Shown: positions 1 to 8,524 of the stretch, one piece after another
How positions within the stretch are numbered: position 1 is the first letter of the stretch
How the letters are laid out: the number at the start of each line of letters is the position of its first letter
DNA from: Planctomycetota bacterium
GTDB taxonomy: Bacteria > Planctomycetota > UBA1135 > GCA-002686595
Direction of reading: 5' to 3'
NCBI GenBank assembly: GCA_002720975.1
Contig: PBIX01000104.1
Coordinates: 1-47,332 of the forward strand
Length of the DNA stretch: 47,332 bases
The notes under the pieces: generated by a model
Told to the model about the DNA's origin: nothing
Database searches by the model: none
Seen by the model: only the letters and a program-made list of their open reading frames with translations
Program-made: the position numbers and the translations under genes

Positions 1-206
1 GCCTTGCCGTCCCCATCGATGTCCTGCAAGACGGGCGAAGGATACATCTGGCCGGTAAAAGGACTGTCGGCGGTGAGCAGCGCTTCGGGTGGATCGAAGA
101 GGTTGGTTTCGTCGTCACCAGGTGCACCGTGACTCCGCTCCGATGCGGCCTGGGGTGCGATACAGCAGGAAGTGACGAGTATGAGGACGGAGAGTTTCGG
201 GTTCAT
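1..206 (-). CDS. Secreted FG-GAP/VCBS-repeat protein, 5' end only
   Basis: Reading the minus strand from the ATG at 206-204 gives 68 codons that run off the window edge. The start MNPKLSVLILVTSCC is a short hydrophobic export signal, and the two cysteines make a weak lipobox possible. It is followed by a polar linker and then SPVLQDIDGDGKA, the typical opening of an FG-GAP/VCBS calcium-binding repeat with its DxDGDG core. Such proteins are secreted beta-propellers, common in Planctomycetota. It is divergent from the metalloprotease at 395, with about 190 bases between them that must hold both promoters; I could not identify clear -35/-10 pairs there. The function of the missing part is unknown. 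Confidence 0.6.
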   Translation of the reverse strand, partial: MNPKLSVLILVTSCCIAPQAASERSHGAPGDDETNLFDPPEALLTADSPFTGQMYPSPVLQDIDGDGK

Positions 207-394
207 GGCGTTCAGGATAGTGACTGAGAGCCCATCCGGGTCCCATGCGTCTTTCACAATTCGTACGGGACCCGCGCCAGGTCCCTCGCGGGGCGGTCTC
301 ATTTTCTACGTATCGAACGCCACCGCCTTCTGGGACAATCAGCAGGCCACCCGAATCGGGTCACACCTCCGGTCTACGCTCACCCCCCATCAAC

Positions 395-2095
395 ATGCAT
401 CCCTCCCTCATTGCGCTCGGTCTTCTGTTGACCGCCAGCGCACACACACAGACAACTCTTCCGTTTCCCGCGCACCTGATGCCCGACCAATCGGGGGACG
501 AAGTGCTGGAGCTGACGCAGGATAGAGGCCTGCTCGCCGAGCTGGCCGAGCTCCATGCGATCACACTGGAGGGCGTGCACCTGCCCGTGGGATCCACGGT
601 GACCCTGAAGCTGAAGCGACTAGGGTTCGATCCGCGCACGGTGGGCGTTCACGTGGATGGCCCGCGCGCGAGCTATGACCCGGGCGACCTGAGCCTCTGG
701 GAAGGCGAAGTGCTGGGTGCGGAAGGGAGCCACGCCTACCTGGCTTTCTCCTCCTATGGATCGTATGGCTGGATCCACGATGGAGTGGACTACACACACG
801 TCTCGTCCTTCGCTGCAGCAGACAACGACTGGTCCAAGGCGCTCATGCGCATGTACTCAAGTCGCGCCCTGGCCGCTGCGCCCGGGACCGGTGGCCCCGA
901 GTGCCAGCTTGACAGCCTGCGGGGCGGCCCGCTGGGCTCCAGGATTCTGGACCCGACTACTGTCGGCCCCCCCACCTTTGGTGCAGCGACCAAGCTCGAG
1001 TGCAAGATGGCCGTTGAAACCGACCACCAGCTATTCAAGCTCTGGAATGACCTGACTGCGGAGCAGGCCTACGTCATGGCCCTCATCGGCGCGGTGTCCA
1101 ACCGCTTCGAGCAGCAGGTGGAGGTGCGCCTCACCTTCCCCTACGTGCAGTTCTACACCAACATCCATGACCCCTGGACCAGCCAGGACACGGGCGGGGG
1201 AGCCGGGGACCTGCTGGGCGAGTTCCAGGCCGCCTGGGCAGGGCAGATCCCCGCTGGAGCCCATGTGGCGCACTTTCTGAGCGGCGCGGGACTGGGGGGC
1301 GGAGTGGCCTGGGTCGGCGTGCTGTGCAACACGACCTACGGGTTCGCGGTCAGCGGCAACATCAACGGCGGGACCTCGTTCCCCGTGACCCAAGGTTCGA
1401 ACACATGGGATTTCTACGTCATGGCCCACGAGACGGGCCACAACTTCGGAACCCTGCACACCCACGATGGCTACTGCCCTCCCCTGGACGAGTGTGCCAC
1501 CAACTGCAACGGGAACATCCAGTGCACCAACCAGGGCACCAACATGAGCTACTGCCACGGATGCAATGGAGGCATGAACAACATCACGACCTACTTCCAC
1601 CCCACCGTGGTTGGCGTGATGCGCTCCTCCGCGGACGCGTCCTGCCTCCCGGACCTGGGCACGGGTACCCCCATCGTGCTCTTCGCCGATGACTTCGAGA
1701 GCGGGGGTCTGAACGCGGGCGGGTGGACGACGTCCAACAAGAAGGCTCAGGTCGTGACCGGTGCGAAGCACGACGGTCAGTACGGCGTCCGCATCCGGCG
1801 CAGCCGCTGGATCGAGAAAACCATCGACACCACGGGCTACAAGAACATCAACATCTCTTTGTGGCGCAAGACCAAGAACTACAACCCGGGGGAGCACCTG
1901 CGGATGCGCTGGCACAATGGTTCGCAGTGGCACACACTGGAAGACGCCACCAATCCCGGCTGGGCAACGCTCTCCTTCGACCTCAACCACACGGCCAACG
2001 ACAACCCGCTCCTGCGGATGCGCTTCCGGTCTGTGGCCAACCAGGGCAACGAACGCGGGGACCTGGACGAGATCACCGTCACCGGAGAGTTCTGA
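395..2095 (+). CDS. Secreted reprolysin-like (M12B) zinc metalloprotease
   Basis: 566 residues. I chose the ATG at 395 because it opens a clean signal peptide (MHPSLIALGLLLTASAHTQ); the frame is open further upstream (ATG at 245) but that extension does not look like an N-terminus. A propeptide-like region of about 180 residues precedes the catalytic domain. The zinc site HETGHNFGTLH places H345, E346, H349 and H355 in the metzincin pattern HExxHxxGxxH, and NMSYC around M384 is the Met-turn. Many cysteines surround it, as in M12B enzymes. From about residue 425 a beta-rich C-terminal domain (FADDFESGG... to DLDEITVTG) resembles jelly-roll or MAM-like adhesion domains of planctomycete exoproteins. 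Likely role is extracellular protein degradation; the substrate is unknown. Confidence 0.85.
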   Translation: MHPSLIALGLLLTASAHTQTTLPFPAHLMPDQSGDEVLELTQDRGLLAELAELHAITLEGVHLPVGSTVTLKLKRLGFDPRTVGVHVDGPRASYDPGDLSLWEGEVLGAEGSHAYLAFSSYGSYGWIHDGVDYTHVSSFAAADNDWSKALMRMYSSRALAAAPGTGGPECQLDSLRGGPLGSRILDPTTVGPPTFGAATKLECKMAVETDHQLFKLWNDLTAEQAYVMALIGAVSNRFEQQVEVRLTFPYVQFYTNIHDPWTSQDTGGGAGDLLGEFQAAWAGQIPAGAHVAHFLSGAGLGGGVAWVGVLCNTTYGFAVSGNINGGTSFPVTQGSNTWDFYVMAHETGHNFGTLHTHDGYCPPLDECATNCNGNIQCTNQGTNMSYCHGCNGGMNNITTYFHPTVVGVMRSSADASCLPDLGTGTPIVLFADDFESGGLNAGGWTTSNKKAQVVTGAKHDGQYGVRIRRSRWIEKTIDTTGYKNINISLWRKTKNYNPGEHLRMRWHNGSQWHTLEDATNPGWATLSFDLNHTANDNPLLRMRFRSVANQGNERGDLDEITVTGEF

Positions 2096-2154
2096 AACGA
2101 GGAGCGAACCCTGGTGGACTGGGCCAGCCCGGTGCGGATAGGGTGCCTGCTCCT

Positions 2155-3009
2155 ATGCGAGCTTCCCCCACACGAACGTCGCTTCAGCCCGACATGGCTC
2201 CTCCCGAAGGATCGGTGGAGCGCTGGTGCTGGGACTTCATCGGGAGCACCCGCCTGCAAGCCAAGCTCACCCCTCCGGCCACGCCCGACCTGACGGCGGA
2301 CGGCTCTTGGGAACCAGAGCCGACCGAGAGGCGCCTGTGCATGCCTGGCCGACCACCAGAGCTGGATGTGGTCCCTCGCAGCCCGCGCACCCCCAGCGGC
2401 CTGCACCGCCCGGAGACACGCGTGCGCCTGGTGCACACGTTTCTCCACCACGAACTGCAAGCGGCGGAGCTCTTCGCCTGGGCCGTGCTCGCCTTCCCCT
2501 CTACGCCACGTGAATTCAGGGCTGGCGCGGTGCGCCTCTGCCTGGAAGAGCTGGGACACCTGCACCTGTACGCGGACTACCTCGCGAACCATGGAATCGC
2601 GGTAGGCGACTTCCCCGTACGTGATTGGTTCTGGGAGCGGGTCACCACTTGTCCAGACGCCCTGGCCTTTGTCGCCCTGCAGGGGCTGGGACTCGAAGGT
2701 TCTAATCTGGATCACTGTGCCCGTTTCTCCCAGGCGTTCGCGGAGGCCGGTGACGAACGGGGAGCCGCGATCATCAAGCAGATAGGGCACGATGAGGTGA
2801 GCCACGTAGCCTTCGCCCGTGAATGGTTCGAGCGGTTCTCCGGCAGGCCCCTCGACTACGAGCAATGGCGCCGTGTCCTGCCTGAACCTCTCACGCCGGC
2901 GCTCATGCAGGGGCGTCCCATGAACGACTCCGCACGTCGCGCGGCGGGGATGGATGATGACTTCTTGCAGGCTCTCGCCAACGCAGGGCCCACCACAAGG
3001 CGCCCATGA
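2155..3009 (+). CDS. DUF455-family ferritin-like di-iron protein
   Basis: 284 residues from ATG 2155; an in-frame ATG at 2194 (271 residues) is equally possible and neither has a convincing Shine-Dalgarno site. With the shorter numbering the four-helix ferritin-like core shows E87 (FLHHELQAAEL), E118/E119 and H122 (LEELGHLH), E168, and D200/E201 with H204 (GHDEVSHV), which is the carboxylate/histidine set of a di-iron centre. The segment GDFPVRDWFWERV is characteristic of DUF455 proteins, which are distantly related to MiaE-type hydroxylases. The biochemical function is not established. The stop overlaps the ATP-grasp start by ATGA, so the two proteins are probably made together. Confidence 0.8.
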   Translation: MRASPTRTSLQPDMAPPEGSVERWCWDFIGSTRLQAKLTPPATPDLTADGSWEPEPTERRLCMPGRPPELDVVPRSPRTPSGLHRPETRVRLVHTFLHHELQAAELFAWAVLAFPSTPREFRAGAVRLCLEELGHLHLYADYLANHGIAVGDFPVRDWFWERVTTCPDALAFVALQGLGLEGSNLDHCARFSQAFAEAGDERGAAIIKQIGHDEVSHVAFAREWFERFSGRPLDYEQWRRVLPEPLTPALMQGRPMNDSARRAAGMDDDFLQALANAGPTTRRP

Positions 3010-3956
3010 ATCCCGGTGCACGCTGCTGGGTCCTGAACCTGGACGCCGAGCACGAACTGGAGACGGTGGGCGCCTATACGCCTTCGGCCCACATGCGCTC
3101 GGTCGTGGCGGCCCAACAACGCAAGTTGCTAGGCACCCTGCTCGGACCGGATGACATCCTGCTGACCGAGGCCAACCTGGACGGCTACACGGAATCGGGA
3201 GCACTGCGCGGACTGTCTGGCCTGGCCTGGTGCCCGACCCCCCGCGCTCTCTCGATGCTGGATGCAGTGGGCGCCATTCCAGAATCCGCGCCATCCGTGG
3301 ACATTCTCCGACGGGTGAACGCGCGGCCCTTTGCCAGCGAAGTGCGTGCGCCACTGGTGGAAGCCAGTTTCGAGAAGCACTTGGCCACGGACCTGGATAT
3401 GGCTCTGGAGAGGCTCGCACAACCCGCCCCGCTGGGCTGGTTGGTGCGGCGCACGTTCGGAGCTGCAGGGCGAGGACGACGCCGGCTGGCGATAGGCCAG
3501 CCCTCGGCCTCCGATCGGACCTGGCTCGTAGCAAGCCTGCGCCTGGGACCCCTTACCATTGAGCCCTGGGTCGAGATCGAAAGGGAGTACACACGCTCGG
3601 GGTGGGTGGAATCCGATGGTGCGGTGTTGATCGCCCCACCCTGCTTTCAAAAGACCAATAGAGAGGGAGCCTGGGAACATACCGATACCGCCGACCCGGA
3701 CCTTGTACCCAGCGCAGACGATCAGCTCCTCCAGCAGGCTGTGGAACAGGCAGGCCGCGCGCTGGCGCGTGCCGGGTACTTTGGCGCTTTCGGGATCGAT
3801 GCGTTCCGCCACAGAGTGCCGGGTGAGAGCCACCGCCCCCTGGTGCTCAACCCCATGAGCGAAATCAACGCGCGTTTCACCATGGACTGGTTCCAGGGGA
3901 TGAGCGGACGCACGCCCCACCGCGCGACCGAGGGGCCGGGTGTGGCGACAACATGA
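3006..3956 (+). CDS. ATP-grasp-like protein coupled to the DUF455 gene
   Basis: 316 residues; the start ATG shares ATGA with the DUF455 stop, implying translational coupling. The C-terminal third has ATP-grasp features: GAFGIDAFRHR followed by LVLNPMSEINARFTMDW, where the E-x-N pair is the usual metal/ATP-binding end of the fold. The central part (about residues 120-215) looks like the B-subdomain. The N-terminal part has no motif I recognise. ATP-grasp enzymes join a carboxylate to an amine or thiol through an acyl phosphate; the substrate here is unknown. The pairing with a di-iron protein suggests a two-step modification pathway, which is inference. Confidence 0.7.
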   Translation: MNPGARCWVLNLDAEHELETVGAYTPSAHMRSVVAAQQRKLLGTLLGPDDILLTEANLDGYTESGALRGLSGLAWCPTPRALSMLDAVGAIPESAPSVDILRRVNARPFASEVRAPLVEASFEKHLATDLDMALERLAQPAPLGWLVRRTFGAAGRGRRRLAIGQPSASDRTWLVASLRLGPLTIEPWVEIEREYTRSGWVESDGAVLIAPPCFQKTNREGAWEHTDTADPDLVPSADDQLLQQAVEQAGRALARAGYFGAFGIDAFRHRVPGESHRPLVLNPMSEINARFTMDWFQGMSGRTPHRATEGPGVATT

Positions 3957-4026
3957 GCGGATCCTCCGGGGTCCTCCCCAATGCCAGGGACTACACTCTG
4001 CTGCGGCCGCTCCGGCTCCCTGTCCC

Positions 4027-5412
4027 ATGACCCGCTCCCCTCTGCTCCTGATCTTCGCCCTGGGCCTACAGGCCTGTGGCCAGCAAGAGACGTCGTCCGC
4101 CCAGCCGGACATCATCCTGCTGACGGTGGACACCCTGCGCACCGACAACGTCAGCGCCTACAACCCGAATAGCCGGGCGCGCACGACTCACATCGACTCC
4201 CTTGCGGCCGAGGGCATCCGCTTCGAGCGGGCCTACTCGCCCATTTCGGTCACCGGACCCGCCTTCTGTTCGATGCATACGGGCCGCCGGCCCGGGCTGC
4301 ACAGGGTGGTGCTCAACATCTTCCGGGGCGGCACCCCCCTACCGAGCGACGTCTCCACCCTGGCACAGGCACTCAAGGCCCAGGGCTACAGCACCGGCGC
4401 CTTCGTGTCCGGCTTCACCCTGCGGCCAGAGCTCGGGCTGGATCGTGGTTTTGATACGTACGAGTGGCCCGAAGAACTACAACGTCCAAGTGAGGAAACG
4501 GCCGCCTCCGCAGTGCGTTGGCTACAAGGCCAGGAGGGGCCCGTCTTCCTGTGGTTCCACTCCTTCGACCCCCACGGGCCTCTGCGAAAGTGGCCCAACC
4601 CCAAGCCCCGACGCAACTGGGAGAGGAGCCCCGACAAGCTGGAGCGCATCGCCAGCTATCAGCGCATCGCAGGTATCAGCGACCCAACCTTCTACGCCGA
4701 GCGCTACGCAAGCGCGGTGGAATACGCCGACAAGCAGGTGGGCCAGCTGCTGGATGCCCTACGTCAAACGCAGCGCATGGACTCGGCGGTTATCGTCTTC
4801 AACGCCGATCATGGGGAGAGTTTCGACGAACGCGGCCTGTGGTTTGATCACGGCACGACGGCCTTCGAGGAGCAGCTGCACATCCCTCTCATCATCCGGC
4901 TGCCCGGAGCACAACGCGCCGGCGAAGTGCAGCCCGCCCTCGTCAGCCTGCAGGACGTGGCCCCAACCCTACTGCAGCTGATCGGTGCGCCGGCCCTCGA
5001 GGGTGCCGATGGCCGTACGGACATTCTCTCGGGTGGCGGGCATTCTGTATTGACCGGGGAAAGCAGCCACTGCAAGGAGGAGCAGGGCGAGGCCTGTGCC
5101 CCCACCGGTCATGCCGGCAAGATGTTTGTGGCCCGTGACGAAACCCGCGCCGTGGTGCGACGCAGCACGATTGCTGGCGTGATCTACGAGTACTACGACC
5201 GGATCGGCGACCCAGCCGAACGCAGCCCGCTCTCCAACCCCCCCCCCCCAGCCGATCTCAAGGCCCTGGTGGACGCCATGGCCGATGAACGCGCCCGCAT
5301 GGACCTGACCGACCCTGGGTCCGGCGATGAAGATCTCTCCCCCGAAGAGGCCGCCGAACTCGAAGCCCTCAAGGCGCTGGGCTACGCGGACGGGGCCAGC
5401 GAAGAGGACTGA
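4027..5412 (+). CDS. Lipoprotein hydrolase of the sulfatase/alkaline phosphatase superfamily
   Basis: 461 residues from ATG 4027, chosen because it begins a lipoprotein signal with lipobox LQAC (C17). The sulfatase fold is clear: ILLTVDTLRTD gives the first metal aspartate, HSFDPHGP a middle motif, and NADHGESFDERGLWFDHG the metal-binding DHG and distal histidine. In the nucleophile segment SVTGPAFCSMHTG, T76 lies where true sulfatases have the Cys/Ser converted to formylglycine, so this is more likely a Thr-nucleophile phosphohydrolase or phosphotransferase than a sulfatase. A run of 12 C (5238-5249) encodes a Pro tract near the C-terminus. The tail is strongly acidic and ends with an ALKALGYADG segment common in this group. 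Confidence 0.8.
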   Translation: MTRSPLLLIFALGLQACGQQETSSAQPDIILLTVDTLRTDNVSAYNPNSRARTTHIDSLAAEGIRFERAYSPISVTGPAFCSMHTGRRPGLHRVVLNIFRGGTPLPSDVSTLAQALKAQGYSTGAFVSGFTLRPELGLDRGFDTYEWPEELQRPSEETAASAVRWLQGQEGPVFLWFHSFDPHGPLRKWPNPKPRRNWERSPDKLERIASYQRIAGISDPTFYAERYASAVEYADKQVGQLLDALRQTQRMDSAVIVFNADHGESFDERGLWFDHGTTAFEEQLHIPLIIRLPGAQRAGEVQPALVSLQDVAPTLLQLIGAPALEGADGRTDILSGGGHSVLTGESSHCKEEQGEACAPTGHAGKMFVARDETRAVVRRSTIAGVIYEYYDRIGDPAERSPLSNPPPPADLKALVDAMADERARMDLTDPGSGDEDLSPEEAAELEALKALGYADGASEED

Positions 5413-5431
5413 CGGCGCGGGACGCCCCTGT

Positions 5432-5451
5432 CGGGCAGAGCAGCCTGCCCG
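5432..5451 (+). terminator. GC-rich hairpin after the lipoprotein hydrolase gene
   Basis: CGGGCAG and CTGCCCG form a perfect 7-bp stem around a 6-base loop, 20 bases after the stop codon at 5412. No T-run follows, so this may be a 3' stabilising structure or a weak terminator rather than a classical intrinsic one. Confidence 0.3.
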
Positions 5452-5501
5452 GCAACCGTGATCGGATAGACTCCACCGCCTGCCACAAGGAGGCTCCCAC
5501 C

Positions 5502-6800
5502 ATGCTTGCCCTCGCCCTCGTCACCCTTCTGTCTGCCCCGCCACACCAAGACCCCATCCCCAGGATGCTCAAGACCATTGAGCCGGCGCGGCTCATGAGC
5601 ACCGTTGAGACCCTTGTGGGGTTCGGAACCCGCCACTCGGCCTCGGATACGGAGTCCGAGAAGACTGGAATCGGCGCCGCACGGCGGTGGATACGGAGCG
5701 AGTTCAATGCAATCTCCAAAGCCACCGGGGGGCGGCTTGAGATCCACGAGCAGCACTTCACCGTCAACGCGCGGGGCCTCGGGGAAGTGGACATGGTCAA
5801 CGTATACGGCTTCTTGCCTGGGACCGGAGTCGACCCGCAGGGACGCACTTACGTGGTCTCCGGTCACTACGACTCGCGCGCCGGAAGCGGCTCCGATTCC
5901 ACCAGCCCTGCACCCGGCGCCGATGACGACGCCAGCGGCACGGCGGTGGTGCTCGAACTGGCACGGGTCATGAGCGCGGGCGAGTACGCGGCCAACCTGG
6001 TCTTCATCTGCGTGGCGGGCGAGGAGCAGGGCCTGTACGGAGCCAAGCACTTTGCCGAGTGGGCCCAGGAGACGGGTCTGCAGGTGGACGGCATGATCAC
6101 CAATGACATCGTGGGCAACATCCACGGGGGCAACGGCATCGTGGACGACCGCACGGTACGCTGCTTCTCCGCCGCGGAGGGGTTGCACTCCACCTCACGC
6201 GAGCTGGCACGCTCCATCGGCGCCAGCGCGCGGCGCTACGTCCCCAAGGCCAACCTGCGGCTGATCTTTCGCCTGGATCGCTTCGGCCGCGGCGGCGACC
6301 ACAAGCCGTTCCACGAGAGCGGCGTCCCGGCCGTGCGCCTCTCGGAGGCCAACGAGAACTACGAGCGCCAGCACCAGGACGTGCGGGAGAAGGACGGGGT
6401 GCACTACGGCGACGTGCCCGAGTGGGTGTCGGCCGACTACATGGCGCGCGTGGCGCGAGTCAACGCGGCCGCCCTGGCCGAGTGGGCCCTGGCCCCCCCC
6501 GCCCCCGACAGACTGTTCATGCGCGCGGCGGTCTCCTACGACACGCAGCTCTCCTGGGCACCGGTGGAGGATGCCTCCGTCGCCGGCTACGAGGTCGTCT
6601 GGCGTGACACCACGGCTCCGGACTGGGAGGAGGTGCGAGCCCAAGGCCCCGAGCCCAGCGTATTGCGCGTGCGCGGGCGCGAACAGACCATCGTGCGCGC
6701 CACCATCGAGGGCATCACCGCCGACGGCTGCTTCTTCGGCGTGCGCAGCGTGAGCAAGAGCGGTCACCGCAGCCGGGTCTGCTACCCGGACACCCCCTGA
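5502..6800 (+). CDS. Secreted M28-family zinc aminopeptidase with C-terminal Fn3-like domain
   Basis: 432 residues. The start is set by one of the best Shine-Dalgarno sites in the window, AAGGAGG at 5487-5493, eight bases before ATG 5502. A short signal peptide precedes a peptidase domain with the co-catalytic zinc pattern of M28: H122 and D124 (SGHYDSR), D141 (GADDDASG), E174/E175 (AGEEQGLYG, base and ligand), D202 (TNDIVGN) and H267 (GGDHKPF). From about residue 335 a segment reading LFMRAAVSYDTQLSWAP to FGVRSVSKSGHRS looks like a fibronectin type III module. It probably trims N-terminal residues from peptides outside the cytoplasm. It is 18 bases upstream of the selenoprotein gene and likely co-transcribed. 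Confidence 0.85.
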   Translation: MLALALVTLLSAPPHQDPIPRMLKTIEPARLMSTVETLVGFGTRHSASDTESEKTGIGAARRWIRSEFNAISKATGGRLEIHEQHFTVNARGLGEVDMVNVYGFLPGTGVDPQGRTYVVSGHYDSRAGSGSDSTSPAPGADDDASGTAVVLELARVMSAGEYAANLVFICVAGEEQGLYGAKHFAEWAQETGLQVDGMITNDIVGNIHGGNGIVDDRTVRCFSAAEGLHSTSRELARSIGASARRYVPKANLRLIFRLDRFGRGGDHKPFHESGVPAVRLSEANENYERQHQDVREKDGVHYGDVPEWVSADYMARVARVNAAALAEWALAPPAPDRLFMRAAVSYDTQLSWAPVEDASVAGYEVVWRDTTAPDWEEVRAQGPEPSVLRVRGREQTIVRATIEGITADGCFFGVRSVSKSGHRSRVCYPDTP

Positions 6801-6818
6801 GCATTATCGCCGCACATC

Positions 6819-7358
6819 ATGGCCTGGATCGACACCATCCCACCCGAGGACGCCTCCGAAGAGCTGCGCGAGCTCTACCGCCGCGTCACCGACCCCGGCA
6901 CGGGACAGCTGGATCACATCATGCAGATCCACTCCCTGCACCCCGCAGGCCTGCGCGCGCACTTCGAGTTGTACCGCGCCGTGATGAAGGCCACGCCCGG
7001 CCTGTCCGCAGCCGAGCGCGAGATGATCGCCCTGGTGGTCAGCCGCGCCAACGACTGCCACTACTGAGTGCAGCACCACCGCCGCGGTCTGCGGCGCCTC
7101 CTGGATGACGAAGCTCTACTCACCGGGCTGGAGGCCGATCCCCTCCCTGAGGACTTCCCGCCCCGCCTTGGAGCCATGGTGAATTACGCCCTCAAGCTGA
7201 CCCGCGATCCCGCATCGATGGAGCGCAAAGACGTGCAGGCCCTGGAGGATGCGGGCTTCGATCACGGAGCGGTCCTCGCCATCGCCGAGGTGACCGCCTA
7301 CTACGCCTATGTCAACCGCATCGCCGACGGCCTGGGCGTGGAGCTCGAATCCGACTAG
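6819..7358 (+). CDS. AhpD-like peroxidase-family selenoprotein (in-frame TGA read as Sec83)
   Basis: Read through the TGA at 7065-7067, the frame gives 179 residues, the usual length of AhpD-like 'peroxidase-related' proteins. The first part ends SRANDCHY and the second continues VQHHRRGLRRL. In the family this site is C-x-x-C followed four residues later by His; here it is C80-H-Y-U83 with H87, so the TGA sits exactly at the second redox Cys. A SECIS-like hairpin follows at 7080-7096. Homology continues through the C-terminal helices (PPRLGAMVNYALKLT, ALEDAGFDHGAVLAIAEV, YYAYVNRIADGLGVEL), so this is one gene and not two. Likely role is thiol/selenol-dependent reduction of hydroperoxides. 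Its stop shares CTAG with the convergent permease gene. If TGA is not recoded, the product would be a truncated 82-residue protein. Confidence 0.87.
7080..7096 (+). other. Bacterial SECIS element for Sec insertion
   Basis: A 6-bp stem CGCCGC/GCGGCG closes a 5-base loop GGTCT. It begins 12 bases after the TGA at 7065-7067. The Escherichia coli fdhF SECIS has its hairpin about 11 bases after TGA, with a loop containing GGUCU flanked by GC pairs; loop sequence, size and spacing agree closely here. The bulged U of the E. coli element is not obvious. The element lies inside the coding region, as expected for bacterial selenoproteins bound by SelB. Confidence 0.8.
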
Positions 7359-8524
7359 CCCCGGCGCAGGGCTTCCACGGCGGTCATGCGTGCGGCGCGG
7401 AAGGCGGGGATCGCGCCACCGAGCAGGCCCAGCATGATCGAGAAGACGATCGCCGTGCCCAGCACCTGAGGCGTGATGCGGAAGGCGAAGGCCACCTCGG
7501 TGAACGTGATCATGTTGGTGGTGCCGGTCTCGATACCGTTCAGGGGCAGGGTCAGAAGAATGCCCACCAGCCCGCCCAGCACACCGAGCACCAGGGACTC
7601 GAACAGGAACGACAGCAGGATGGAGATGGGACGGAAGCCCAGGCAGGCCAGGATGCCGATCTCATGGGTGCGCGCCGCCAGGGCCGCCTGCATGGTGGTG
7701 GTCGTCGTGAACACGGCGGCAATGCCCATGATCACCGCCAGGAACGCGCCCAAGCCAAGCAAGGTCGCGCTGATCACGCCGGTCTGGGATATGAGGTAGT
7801 CGGCCTCGGTCATGACCTTGGCCGGCACCTGGGGGTGGTTCTCCTGAGCCTCGATCAGAGCAGGCACATCCACGTCAGGCCGCAGCACCCCGATCACGCG
7901 GTTGTAGACCGAGCGCTGCAGGGCGTCGCCCATGCGCTCCAGGTCGCCCCAGATCTCGGAAGAGAAGGTGCCCTCGTCGGTGAAGGTGCCCACCACCGTG
8001 AAGGGCACGGTGTTGAGGCGGATGACCTCGCCCACCTGACAGCCGCGGATGCGTCGGGTGAGGTTCTCGCCCACGATGATCTCGTCCGCTCCCGGCTGGA
8101 ACGTGCGGCCCTCCAGGATCTGGAGGTCATCGGCGCGGATGGTCATGGTCATGGGCTGCACCCCGCGCACGGGCACGTTGGTCTCACCCCCGCCGATCTT
8201 GAACAGGCGCACGGCCATGTAGTTCTCGGCTGAGGACATGGGTCGGCCGTCATCCGTCAGGGCGATCTCGGGGATGCTCTTGAGCAGAATGTCCGCGCTG
8301 GAGCGGGTGAAACCGCTCTGGTTCTCGGTGGTGGCTCCCGGTCGCAGAAAAACGGCCACGTCCGTGCGGCCGCCCTTCTCAAAGATCGTGACGAACCCCT
8401 GCTGCAGGGCCTGCACGCCGGAGATCACGGCCACGGTGGCGCCGATGGAGACCACGGTCAGCAGGGTCGTGCTGCGTCGAACCAGCAGGCTGCGCAGGTT
8501 GTAGCTGAAGGGAACGAGCTGCAT
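7355..8524 (-). CDS. FtsX/MacB-type ABC transporter permease (second of two)
   Basis: 389 residues. It has the FtsX-family layout: an N-terminal membrane helix after LRSLLVRRSTTLLTVVSIG, a periplasmic domain of about 220 residues, then three C-terminal helices with ALAARTHEIGILACLGF, the conserved coupling segment (KxxEIGILxAxG type), ending in RAARMTAVEALRRG. It is the last gene of the operon adaptor-ATPase-permease-permease and overlaps the preceding permease by ATGA at 8522-8526. The two permeases differ in sequence and probably form a heterodimer. Its stop shares CTAG with the selenoprotein stop. Confidence 0.88.
   Translation of the reverse strand: MQLVPFSYNLRSLLVRRSTTLLTVVSIGATVAVISGVQALQQGFVTIFEKGGRTDVAVFLRPGATTENQSGFTRSSADILLKSIPEIALTDDGRPMSSAENYMAVRLFKIGGGETNVPVRGVQPMTMTIRADDLQILEGRTFQPGADEIIVGENLTRRIRGCQVGEVIRLNTVPFTVVGTFTDEGTFSSEIWGDLERMGDALQRSVYNRVIGVLRPDVDVPALIEAQENHPQVPAKVMTEADYLISQTGVISATLLGLGAFLAVIMGIAAVFTTTTTMQAALAARTHEIGILACLGFRPISILLSFLFESLVLGVLGGLVGILLTLPLNGIETGTTNMITFTEVAFAFRITPQVLGTAIVFSIMLGLLGGAIPAFRAARMTAVEALRRG

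Noticed and set aside
1879-3534. Long minus-strand open frame (551 codons) opposite the DUF455 and ATP-grasp genes
   Set aside because: The product has no domain pattern, and the opposite strand carries conserved metal-site motifs and an ATGA overlap.
6819-7067. Separate 82-residue gene ending at the TGA, followed by an independent gene from GTG 7068
   Set aside because: Family homology continues without a gap across the TGA, the TGA occupies the redox-Cys position, and a SECIS-like hairpin follows.
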